Shown piece after piece: positions 1 through 5,809 of a DNA stretch of 5,809 bases (position 1 is the stretch's first letter; every line of letters begins with the position of its first letter). Location: assembly GCA_002785065.1 (NCBI GenBank), contig PFLI01000158.1:1-5809 (forward strand), read 5' to 3'. A program made the position numbers and the translations under genes. Source of the DNA: Candidatus Roizmanbacteria bacterium CG_4_10_14_0_8_um_filter_33_9 (GTDB lineage: Bacteria; Patescibacteriota; Microgenomatia; UBA1406; GWC2-37-13). Under the pieces are notes generated by a model that saw only the letters and a program-made list of their open reading frames with translations, had not been told where the DNA came from and did not search any database.

Positions 1-1602
1 AACGACTTATTTGATACACGGCAAGATTTTCAAAAAGAGATCTCTTCTTTATCTTTGGAAAATATCAGCTCTGACATTATCAGAAGAAATTTAGACGATT
101 TAAAGAAATTCGGAAGCATAAATTTTGATGCTCATGGTAATTTAATAGGTAAACTTAACGGTGAACAAAAAAACATCCTAAGAGAATTATATTATGACAA
201 ATATGTATTCCAACATATTAGGAAGACCAGACCCAGTCACTTTATTGCTATGGAAAACCGGCGCTGGATGCCTGAAGATGAGGTTAGAGGCAAACCTGAC
301 GGTAGCAGAGAAGGAATTACCTTTCATGACCAGTTTTTAGACTATTTGGTAGGCGTCTATCATAATAAATATTCAAATGCCTGGATCGAAAGCAATTTGC
401 TTCCTATGTATATAGGCGCACTGCAGGCAACAGAAAAGAATGTCTGGGATCAACGCTACAAAATCTGGCAGGACAACGAGATATCTGGAAATTTTGACCC
501 CCAAAACAATCCTTTTGAATATAATTTTTCAGAAATTTCAGAATCGGCGTTTGACGAGAATAGGGAATTTTTAGAAGATTATTGTGATACTTATAATAAA
601 ACCCTGATAGGTCGATCGCCCCAGACCGGTATGAAAGAATACAGGTTTGAAGGTGAAAAATTTGTCGAGAATTTAAAAGGATTTTACAAAAGAATGGATG
701 ACGTAATAAATAAAGATCGCTGGACACATAACATGGAAAAACAGGCGGGTAGATGGGTGCAGAAAGGTAAAAAAGAAACTCTGACTCGCCGATACGCTAA
801 AATGTTGAGTAATAAAATGGGTAATATAGACTCATATCTCACCTGGAGTCTAATTAATTTAGATGAGTTTCATTTTGAAACCTCAGGCAATCGCCTTACA
901 GAAAGACAGTTTGCAGAATCGGCCAAAGATATCCAAGAGGGATTTCCGGCTCTCTCTGATATTTTATTTCATAAATTAGCTGAGTTTACCAGAACAGAAG
1001 TCACTGATATTAATCAACTTGAAGAATCGATAAAAAGACATTTTGCTGAAGACTTCATAAAAATTAATGACGCGATCAGTCTTACTGATCAATCACAAGC
1101 TTGGAGATATATCCAAAAATTAATGATGACATTTACCTGTTTAATGGGCAAAGACAGAACTTATAGGATAGGGTTATTAGGACCTTTAATGGAAGGAGTT
1201 AATAGAAGATGGAACAAGGCCCAGACGAGTTTTACTACTGATAAAATTCCAATTACCATGCGTCAAGGAGCGACGGCTTTGGATTCAGCCGGAGTGGAGT
1301 TATTTTATCGTACCTTGGGAAATGCAGTTGGAATGCCCAGAGAACGTGAGCAGGTCGAAGAATATGAACCACCCAAGCTTTTTAATAAAGAAGTCAAAGG
1401 AATCTGGGCAAAGATTCTTCCAAAAAAACCTAAATTTAAAAACGAAGGCGACCGACAACCATGTATAGAGGATATTACCAAGGCTTCCCGGGTAGAATTA
1501 CCTATAAGAATAGCTGAACAGATTCCCATGCTTGCCCCGATTATTCTTTTTTTGATGGGACTTTTGTTAAAATTAGCTATGGATAAAGAAAACAAAAAAT
1601 AA
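1..1602 (+). CDS. Uncharacterised protein with C-terminal membrane anchor, 5' end outside window
   Basis: I do not recognise this protein. The frame is open from base 1 to the TAA at 1600-1602 (533 codons visible). A TTG at 55 could be a start, but the frame continues upstream of it without a stop and no ribosome binding site precedes it, so the gene most likely begins before the window. The protein is largely hydrophilic, probably mostly helical, and rich in Trp and Tyr (for example RRWMPED, NAWIES, DRWTH, QAWRY). Near the end is a Lys/Pro-rich stretch (around KILPKKPKFK). It is followed by a single hydrophobic helix at about codons 508-526 and a short basic tail (KENKK). This suggests a cytoplasmic body tethered to the membrane by its C-terminus. 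It has three cysteines and no nucleotide-binding or protease motif that I can see. The pilin-like gene starts 3 nt after its stop, so the two are very likely co-transcribed, and I infer a role in the same secretion apparatus. Confidence 0.85.
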   Translation, partial: NDLFDTRQDFQKEISSLSLENISSDIIRRNLDDLKKFGSINFDAHGNLIGKLNGEQKNILRELYYDKYVFQHIRKTRPSHFIAMENRRWMPEDEVRGKPDGSREGITFHDQFLDYLVGVYHNKYSNAWIESNLLPMYIGALQATEKNVWDQRYKIWQDNEISGNFDPQNNPFEYNFSEISESAFDENREFLEDYCDTYNKTLIGRSPQTGMKEYRFEGEKFVENLKGFYKRMDDVINKDRWTHNMEKQAGRWVQKGKKETLTRRYAKMLSNKMGNIDSYLTWSLINLDEFHFETSGNRLTERQFAESAKDIQEGFPALSDILFHKLAEFTRTEVTDINQLEESIKRHFAEDFIKINDAISLTDQSQAWRYIQKLMMTFTCLMGKDRTYRIGLLGPLMEGVNRRWNKAQTSFTTDKIPITMRQGATALDSAGVELFYRTLGNAVGMPREREQVEEYEPPKLFNKEVKGIWAKILPKKPKFKNEGDRQPCIEDITKASRVELPIRIAEQIPMLAPIILFLMGLLLKLAMDKENKK

Positions 1603-1605
1603 AAT

Positions 1606-2364
1606 ATGAAAAAAATCATTCTTTTTACATTTTTAATAGTCAATTTGTTGTTTTCTACACAGACAGTTTATGCCCAAAGCATCTTTGACTTTAATAAGTC
1701 AGTTCCTGGTGTTGGCTGCGGAGTGGCCGGCGATACCACCGGTAAAGACATCTGTTGCAATATCCAGTCTAATTTTCAATGTAATCAGCCAATTTTTACC
1801 ACACTTCAGGGATTTTTAGGATTAATCCCTGGTGTTGGAAATGCGGTGAGTCAGTTTTTAGTAAAATGTCAAGGACTACAGTCATATGTACAAAGTAATA
1901 ATAACAATCCTTGTCTTAGCGGGCAACCAACAACCTCAAATTATTCTGACCCAAGTTGTAAATGTATTGATCCAGTGGCTTCCGCTAGTGCTTCGCCAGC
2001 CATTGCCCTAATGTGTTACAAGTATCTTACAGGTTCAAGTAGTCCTAATGAATTAAGCAACTGCTTAAAGTGTTCAGCTAAACCCGGCCTTTGGACAGGT
2101 ATCGGTTGTTTGTCTTTAGATGTACAGCAGTTAATTACCGGATTTATTCTTAACTTGGGTGTCGGATTGGGCGGCGGATTTGCCCTTCTTTGTATAATCT
2201 ATTCGGCTTTTATGATGCAGTCGTCCCAGGGTAATCCTGAGAAATTAAAAAAAGCCCAGGAGAATTTGACGTCCTGTATTATGGGCTTAATCTTAATAAT
2301 ATTCTCTGTATTTATTCTTAGATTGGTTGGCGTAACAATTCTTGGCATCCCTTTTCTAAGTTAA
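1606..2364 (+). CDS. Secreted Cys-rich protein with VirB2/TrbC-like pilin core
   Basis: This 252-residue protein starts with a clear signal peptide (MKK, hydrophobic core, probable cleavage after VYA at residue 23). Residues 24-170 form an exported domain with twelve cysteines (38, 50, 51, 59, 88, 103, 118, 120, 137, 153, 156, 168), including CC, CKC and CLKC. The C-terminal third has the VirB2/TrbC pilin layout. It has a Gly-rich helix at about 175-202, a short Lys-containing loop (GNPEKLKKAQENLTS) and a second helix at about 222-245, ending in GIPFLS. Classical VirB2 pilins have the two helices and basic cytoplasmic loop but lack such a large N-terminal domain. By topology the Cys-rich domain should lie outside the membrane. 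The ATG is 3 nt after the upstream stop, with no Shine-Dalgarno sequence, which suggests translational coupling. It is probably a T4SS pilus or membrane subunit. An alternative is a small membrane protein that only resembles a pilin. Confidence 0.85.
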   Translation: MKKIILFTFLIVNLLFSTQTVYAQSIFDFNKSVPGVGCGVAGDTTGKDICCNIQSNFQCNQPIFTTLQGFLGLIPGVGNAVSQFLVKCQGLQSYVQSNNNNPCLSGQPTTSNYSDPSCKCIDPVASASASPAIALMCYKYLTGSSSPNELSNCLKCSAKPGLWTGIGCLSLDVQQLITGFILNLGVGLGGGFALLCIIYSAFMMQSSQGNPEKLKKAQENLTSCIMGLILIIFSVFILRLVGVTILGIPFLS

Positions 2365-2374
2365 ATACTCATAG

Positions 2375-4081
2375 TCATCCTTTTGGTTGCTCTGGTTGAT
2401 GACCTCCTTGAAATGTGAAAAGATCTTTCCCAAAAGGCAATGCGCCAAGAACTCTTTGTAACGGTTTCAGGTAAAAAGCCAGGCCGGCCACCTGTGAGAG
2501 CTGACCAAGCCCGCCGCCGACAGTTGTCTTGGCGCCGCCAAAAAATACTCCTGGACCGGCGCCTTCAAGGATGCCAGGCTTAGGTATAAATACCTGTTTG
2601 ACAGACTTAACCAAATCAGGTGTCATAAAAAGCAAACCCATACCGATGATAAAACCGAAACTTTTTGCATCAAGACCAACTAAAAAAGGAAACTGAACTA
2701 AATTTCCCGAAGAGGCCGAGTCAACAATAACTGATCCGAGGACAAATATTCCAACAATTAAAGGAAAGGTAATAAGCTCTCCGATCATATTGCGAAGCCA
2801 GTTGGAAAAGGCCTTTTGTCCCGGTATAGCTTCGAAAAGCAGATATAAAGGAGCCAGGATAATATTAAGTAGTATTTTAATATACGAATTAAACAACATA
2901 ATTATTATTCTAAAAAATATAAAAACAAGAGAAAACCAAATAATTAATCCTAGGAAAAGCGGAACAATAAAAAATGCAGCTATAATAAATCCAAAAATTA
3001 ACACAAATATAGTCCAAGGTGTTACTGTAATAGCATCAACCATTTCTTTTAGTCTCGCCCTTATTCCAATTCCTGCCGGCTCTCCCGCGAGTTCGAAAGC
3101 AGAGATCCAATCAGTAAAAGTCTTAGGCACTTGTGTTACCACTATTGATATAAAAGGAAGTGCAACATACATTAATCCTAAACCGCCAATAGTTTTTACT
3201 AAAAGCCCAAAGCTTGGGATGATATTAAGTATTGCAACAGGTATGTTCCACATTATATTGCTTCCAGGAGAGTTAAATTTGCCAATACCACGGTAGATGG
3301 CTCCGGGTCCAGCCTGTAGAAAATACTGCTGCAGTTCTGCGGCATTTTTCGGTGAACCTAGTACACCGCCAAACTGATATACCGGAGCAATGATAGAGAT
3401 AATAACAGCAATTAACAAATACATGAGGTCGATGAGAAATCCGGCAATTGGAAAGGAAAAAGTAATCAGAATAAGAGCAATGATAATACGAGGTAGGGAA
3501 TTTTCAACAGAAATAATTGTCTGGGCATTGATTTTAGCACGGAACATAACCATAAAACCGATAGCAATAATTATTATTACTAATAAAAGATAGGTAATAT
3601 CTCTGAAAATCTTCCAAACCTTAGTGAATGGTTTAATCGATCCCATACCAATTCCTTCAGCCGCATAAATTTTAGGCATAAAACCGGCATTAGCCAAGCT
3701 GCTAATAGTCCAGTAAACTCCGGATGCTGGAGGATTAACATATGGGAGTAAAATCAAATTATTTACATAACCTAATATACTTTTATTGAAATTTTTATCA
3801 CCGTCAGAAGGATTTTTTGTGCAGGCTTCGCCAATAAACAAACAGGCAGAAGTTTTATAAATGCCAACTGTTATTTTTCCTTCCTGAGTTTTTTTAAAGC
3901 CAGGGTCATTGATGACTTTGTATATTTCTTGCCTGTTTTTTTCAACGGTATTATTCAGAACAAGATTTGATTTATCTTTTTTCAAAAAATAGGAAAAAAG
4001 AGTGAAAATCAGTATGTAAGCGGCCAAAATGAGAATAACTTTTTTTCCAATCGATCCGGCCTTTTTCAAAAAATTCACCAT
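2375..4081 (-). CDS. VirB6/TrbL-like polytopic T4SS inner-membrane protein
   Basis: Counting from the ATG at 4081 gives 568 residues. A TTG at 4117 would add 12 residues. I prefer the ATG because the sequence then opens with MVNFLKK before the first helix. The TTG has AGGCGG directly against it, too close for a normal ribosome binding site. Helix 1 is at about 14-32. A large, probably extracytoplasmic loop (33-160) holds the only two cysteines (80 and 87). Helices then cluster at about 162-180, 198-232, 278-318, 356-396, 398-418, 436-453 and 474-488. The segment FSNWLRNMIGELITFP, with a Trp before an amphipathic stretch and a further helix, resembles VirB6/TrbL proteins. The C-terminal 65 residues are Gly/Pro-rich and end in PEQPKG. 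VirB6/TrbL proteins form part of the inner-membrane channel that moves DNA or protein. It is the last of three same-strand genes. TGA is its stop; reading through would run deep into the opposite pilin-like gene, so the standard code applies. The family call rests on topology and short motifs only. Confidence 0.85.
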   Translation of the reverse strand: MVNFLKKAGSIGKKVILILAAYILIFTLFSYFLKKDKSNLVLNNTVEKNRQEIYKVINDPGFKKTQEGKITVGIYKTSACLFIGEACTKNPSDGDKNFNKSILGYVNNLILLPYVNPPASGVYWTISSLANAGFMPKIYAAEGIGMGSIKPFTKVWKIFRDITYLLLVIIIIAIGFMVMFRAKINAQTIISVENSLPRIIIALILITFSFPIAGFLIDLMYLLIAVIISIIAPVYQFGGVLGSPKNAAELQQYFLQAGPGAIYRGIGKFNSPGSNIMWNIPVAILNIIPSFGLLVKTIGGLGLMYVALPFISIVVTQVPKTFTDWISAFELAGEPAGIGIRARLKEMVDAITVTPWTIFVLIFGFIIAAFFIVPLFLGLIIWFSLVFIFFRIIIMLFNSYIKILLNIILAPLYLLFEAIPGQKAFSNWLRNMIGELITFPLIVGIFVLGSVIVDSASSGNLVQFPFLVGLDAKSFGFIIGMGLLFMTPDLVKSVKQVFIPKPGILEGAGPGVFFGGAKTTVGGGLGQLSQVAGLAFYLKPLQRVLGALPFGKDLFTFQGGHQPEQPKG

Positions 4082-4121
4082 ATCTTGATTGTAACGGAAA
4101 GAAGCGAAGAAAATCAACCGC

Positions 4122-4565
4122 CTATTTCATGATAAACTCCCCAAGCGGTAAAGCCGGATAGTTACTATTTCTCCAGTTCTCGAATTCCGTCCGCGCTTGG
4201 TCTTTTGGCTCATTTAAAGTAACAACAAATTTATCCTCGCCATAGTCGAAGTCGATGGAAAATGTCGAAAGCGTCAGAGGAACTTTCGACCGCAGGTCTT
4301 GTTTTTGCTTTGTCAGTTGAGCTACTTCAGGCGGCAAGGTTGCATAGAGGCCTCCGGTAAAAGCCCCAATTTCAATAGTCGGGGTCGGTTCGGATGTAGG
4401 AACATTTTCTTTTGTTTCAAAGGTAGTCGGGGTCGGTTCGGATGTAGGAACTTCATTAGTTGTCGTATTAGTTCTTTTGATCAACGAAAGACTAAAAAAG
4501 ATGACTAAAAAAACGACAATTATTCCTGATATCAAAATATAAAGCTTTATATTTGGTTGTGGCAT
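4122..4565 (-). CDS. Small membrane-anchored protein with Pro/Thr linker and short C-terminal domain
   Basis: This 147-residue protein is of unknown function. An N-terminal signal anchor spans about residues 8-29, followed by KR, which suggests a short cytoplasmic N-terminus and an exported remainder. A Thr/Pro/Glu-rich linker (31-66) carries VPTSEPTPT twice (39-47 and 55-63). A small domain follows at 67-147. It contains a likely helix (PPEVAQLTKQKQDLRSK), a beta-like strand pair around FSIDFDYGEDKFVV, and FENW near the end. It has no cysteine. The F-x9-K-...-F-x2-W pattern matches residues 80-107 of the neighbouring peptidase gene. The ATG at 4565 lies 8 nt after the stop of that gene, and its own stop is 4 to 40 nt before the VirB6-like start, so all three look like one operon. 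There is no Shine-Dalgarno sequence. I infer a structural or adaptor subunit at the outer face of the membrane. Confidence 0.85.
   Translation of the reverse strand: MPQPNIKLYILISGIIVVFLVIFFSLSLIKRTNTTTNEVPTSEPTPTTFETKENVPTSEPTPTIEIGAFTGGLYATLPPEVAQLTKQKQDLRSKVPLTLSTFSIDFDYGEDKFVVTLNEPKDQARTEFENWRNSNYPALPLGEFIMK
4376..4451. repeat. 28-bp perfect direct repeat, 48-bp period, in the small anchored gene
   Basis: Bases 4376-4403 and 4424-4451 are identical over 28 bp, offset by 48 bp (16 codons). They encode the two VPTSEPTPT copies in the linker. Identity at the DNA level, including third codon positions, points to a recent in-frame duplication or slippage event rather than protein-level convergence. 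The 20 bp between the copies has no close partner outside the unit. Confidence 0.9.
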
Positions 4566-4573
4566 ATGTTAAA

Positions 4574-5686
4574 TTATTGTTTTACGCCAAAAACCTGGGC
4601 GTATTCAGGAAATGGACTATATTTATTTTCATTTAATGGCGGTGAACTTCCTTGACCATAGTATGGATCATAGGCCAAAATATTACCACTACTGTCGATA
4701 TCGGTAATCCAGAAGTAATGGCCTCCTCCATTATTAGGTCTATAATAAGCCAACACAAACAAAGTCCAGCCGGCGTCAATATATTTTTTTAAGACAGGGG
4801 TAACTTCGCTTGCAGCAACAGGCGGATATTCATTTATAATATAATCAGTCGTTTTTAATCCCAGGCTTTTAAGAACGGATTTGGCACTTCCGCTATACGA
4901 CCCGCAACACATAGAGTAGTTATTTTTTATATAGATGTCGACTATTTTTTGTGGATTATAATCAGTTGAAATATAAGACGATGCAATCATAGCGACCGAT
5001 GTCGGACCACAACCGCAACTTCTTAAAAGACAATTAGGAGGTAGAGTTATGTTTCCGTATTGGTCGCTACCCTGGCCGTAATAAACCTTATTACTTCCTT
5101 GGTTTTTTTGATCCGGTGTAGGACTGATGATGGGAGGACTGATTATAGGCGTACCTTGTCCGGGGTTATTATTCTGATTTTCATCCGAATCTATTGCCGT
5201 AGTGCTGTAAAGTAAATTTAATAAGTCAAAAAAATCTTTAATTTTATTGTTTAGTGCGTCAACAGGAGTTGTCGGGGTCGGGAGTATTTCCGGAGTGATC
5301 TCGCTTTTTGTAAAGACAACATTATCAGCGCTGTTGATGATATTACTTAGATTGTTGTCTTTAACCCATTGATAAAAACTTTGCTGTCCTTGAGAAGTTT
5401 TTTCCTGAACGATGACTTTATTGAGACTGGGAGAATACTGTGCTTTAAAATCCTTGTTTTCTACGGTTCCGACAAATTCCATAATGTTCTCAATTTTATT
5501 ACTGGACAATGGGAGGGGAGTAGTGATGTTTTTAACTTTATTACTACCGGATAACGGAAAGGTAGTAGGAAAGACTGAAGGATTTTGATTGTTTTGAGTT
5601 TTTTTACCATTTATCAGCACTGTCAAAACTATCAGGACAACCAAGAAGAAAAAAGCAGCGATTACTAACAAGTATATTTTTTTCAT
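4574..5686 (-). CDS. Membrane-anchored C39-like cysteine peptidase
   Basis: This 370-residue protein has an N-terminal signal anchor (about 4-26), a Ser/Thr/Pro/Asn linker with a 14-residue tandem repeat (41-68), and a small module (about 70-128, with F80, K90, F104, W107) also seen in the next gene. A second low-complexity linker (about 165-198) leads to a C-terminal papain-fold domain of the C39-like type (about 200-370). The catalytic Cys motif is CGPTSVAMIASSY with Cys226. The His is in GGHYFWITDID (His323) and the Asp is in ILAYDPYYG (Asp340). Gln205 in YYGQG is a candidate oxyanion-hole residue. Other cysteines (219, 224, 260, 261) all lie in this domain. C39-like enzymes cleave peptide or amide bonds. 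In a T4SS setting it could open peptidoglycan like a VirB1 or NlpC/P60 protein, or process an exported subunit; neither can be chosen from sequence. It is the first gene of the minus-strand operon. The ATG at 5686 opens MKKIYLL without a Shine-Dalgarno sequence. Confidence 0.9.
   Translation of the reverse strand: MKKIYLLVIAAFFFLVVLIVLTVLINGKKTQNNQNPSVFPTTFPLSGSNKVKNITTPLPLSSNKIENIMEFVGTVENKDFKAQYSPSLNKVIVQEKTSQGQQSFYQWVKDNNLSNIINSADNVVFTKSEITPEILPTPTTPVDALNNKIKDFFDLLNLLYSTTAIDSDENQNNNPGQGTPIISPPIISPTPDQKNQGSNKVYYGQGSDQYGNITLPPNCLLRSCGCGPTSVAMIASSYISTDYNPQKIVDIYIKNNYSMCCGSYSGSAKSVLKSLGLKTTDYIINEYPPVAASEVTPVLKKYIDAGWTLFVLAYYRPNNGGGHYFWITDIDSSGNILAYDPYYGQGSSPPLNENKYSPFPEYAQVFGVKQ
5483..5566. 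repeat. Two diverged 42-bp tandem units in the peptidase linker
   Basis: Bases 5525-5566 and 5483-5524 are adjacent 14-codon units on the minus strand. They encode TTFPLSGSNKVKNI (residues 41-54) and TTPLPLSSNKIENI (55-68). Seven of fourteen residues and roughly 60% of bases match, so this looks like an older duplication than the one in the neighbouring small gene. Confidence 0.65.
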
Positions 5687-5692
5687 AATAAG

Positions 5693-5721
5693 TTGACAAT
5701 CAGTTTTATTTTTACCATAAT
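5693..5721 (+). promoter_or_regulatory. Sigma70-type promoter for the divergent gene at the right edge
   Basis: A perfect -35 box TTGACA (5693-5698) is followed by a 17-nt spacer and CATAAT (5716-5721), which matches the -10 consensus at five of six positions. The expected transcription start, about 7 nt downstream of the -10 box, falls at about 5728, on the A of the ATG. The mRNA would then have little or no leader. The box lies within the 41-nt gap between the divergent genes. Confidence 0.7.
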
Positions 5722-5727
5722 AAATTT

Positions 5728-5809
5728 ATGGCCAACTTCTTTGATTTTATAAAAAAACCAACTAGTAATACAAGTGGGAATGGAGTGACTTCGGCTACGG
5801 TAAATCCGG
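5728..5809 (+). CDS. Start of an unidentified divergent gene, cut by window end
   Basis: An ATG at 5728 opens a frame with no stop to the end of the window (27 full codons). The protein begins MANFFDFIKKP, followed by a Ser/Thr/Asn/Gly-rich stretch. That is too little to assign a family. The frame is supported by the promoter placed just upstream, whose expected start point coincides with the ATG, and by its divergent placement 41 nt from the peptidase gene. There is no signal peptide in the visible part, so this end is probably cytoplasmic. Being divergent from the T4SS-like operon, it may belong to the same locus, but this is inference. Confidence 0.6.
   Translation, partial: MANFFDFIKKPTSNTSGNGVTSATVNP

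Noticed and set aside
404..727. 107-codon minus-strand frame inside the large unknown gene
   Set aside because: It lies wholly within a continuous plus-strand coding frame, and its composition does not look like a natural protein.
1305..1643. 112-codon minus-strand frame over the end of the unknown gene and the start of the pilin-like gene
   Set aside because: It spans the junction of two well-supported plus-strand genes. Its apparent hydrophobic start is the complement of A/T-rich coding sequence.
2374..2403. Bidirectional terminator at the convergent junction
   Set aside because: The stem is only 6 bp with an 18-nt loop and no T tract on either strand, and it lies mostly in the VirB6-like coding end.
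2532..2546. GC-rich TTGGCGCCGCCAA palindrome as a regulatory site or terminator
   Set aside because: It lies within Gly-codon-rich coding sequence, where such strings arise readily, and leaves almost no loop.
2790..3296. 168-codon open frame on the plus strand inside the VirB6-like gene
   Set aside because: It is the antisense shadow of a hydrophobic membrane gene. It has no ribosome binding site or promoter and no recognisable domain, and the minus-strand protein is far more convincing.
4082..4117. TTG start adding 12 residues to the VirB6-like protein
   Set aside because: The AGGCGG before it abuts the TTG, which is too close for a ribosome binding site. The ATG at 4081 gives a more typical N-terminus. 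The TTG cannot be fully excluded.
4299..4508. 69-codon plus-strand frame with a repeated GRFGCRN motif
   Set aside because: The repeat is only the antisense reading of the 28-bp direct repeat in the small anchored gene.
5709..5735. Minus-strand promoter for the peptidase operon (TTGGCC, 15-nt spacer, TGG-TAAAAA)
   Set aside because: The spacer is short and both boxes are weak. A promoter is expected in this gap, but this match is not good enough to annotate.

Overview
This AT-rich window shows part of a conjugation-like or type IV secretion (T4SS)-like envelope locus. The most likely host is a Candidate Phyla Radiation (Patescibacteria) bacterium, perhaps of the Microgenomates type. This is inferred from protein style: a VirB2-like two-helix pilin, a VirB6/TrbL-like channel protein, and small exported proteins made of an N-terminal anchor, a Pro/Thr/Ser linker and a small domain. 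Start codons also lack Shine-Dalgarno sequences. TGA acts as a normal stop at the end of the VirB6-like gene, which argues against the TGA=Gly code of Gracilibacteria/SR1. The taxon is a judgement from the sequence, not a database result.

Layout. Plus strand, left: a large uncharacterised protein (1-1602) that is open to the window edge and ends in one C-terminal membrane helix. It is followed 3 nt later by a secreted, cysteine-rich protein with a VirB2/TrbC-like pilin core (1606-2364). Minus strand, centre and right: three tightly packed genes read from right to left. They are a membrane-anchored C39-like cysteine peptidase (5686-4574), a small anchored protein (4565-4122) and a polytopic VirB6/TrbL-like protein (about 4081-2375). 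The two transcription units converge with only 10 nt between stop codons. At the right edge a divergent plus-strand gene begins (5728 onward). It sits directly behind a strong sigma70-type promoter whose predicted start point falls on the ATG, so its mRNA may be leaderless.

How the parts may fit. The VirB6-like protein would be the inner-membrane channel and the pilin-like protein the surface or pilus subunit. The C39-like enzyme would act outside the membrane on a protein or peptidoglycan substrate. The small anchored protein shares with the peptidase a short F-x9-K-...-F-x2-W module, so the two probably arose from a common stalk-like domain. Cysteines in the exported parts come in even numbers, which suggests a disulfide-stabilised extracytoplasmic assembly. 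No tRNA, rRNA, CRISPR array, transposase or origin is visible, and no gene-free stretch exceeds 45 nt.
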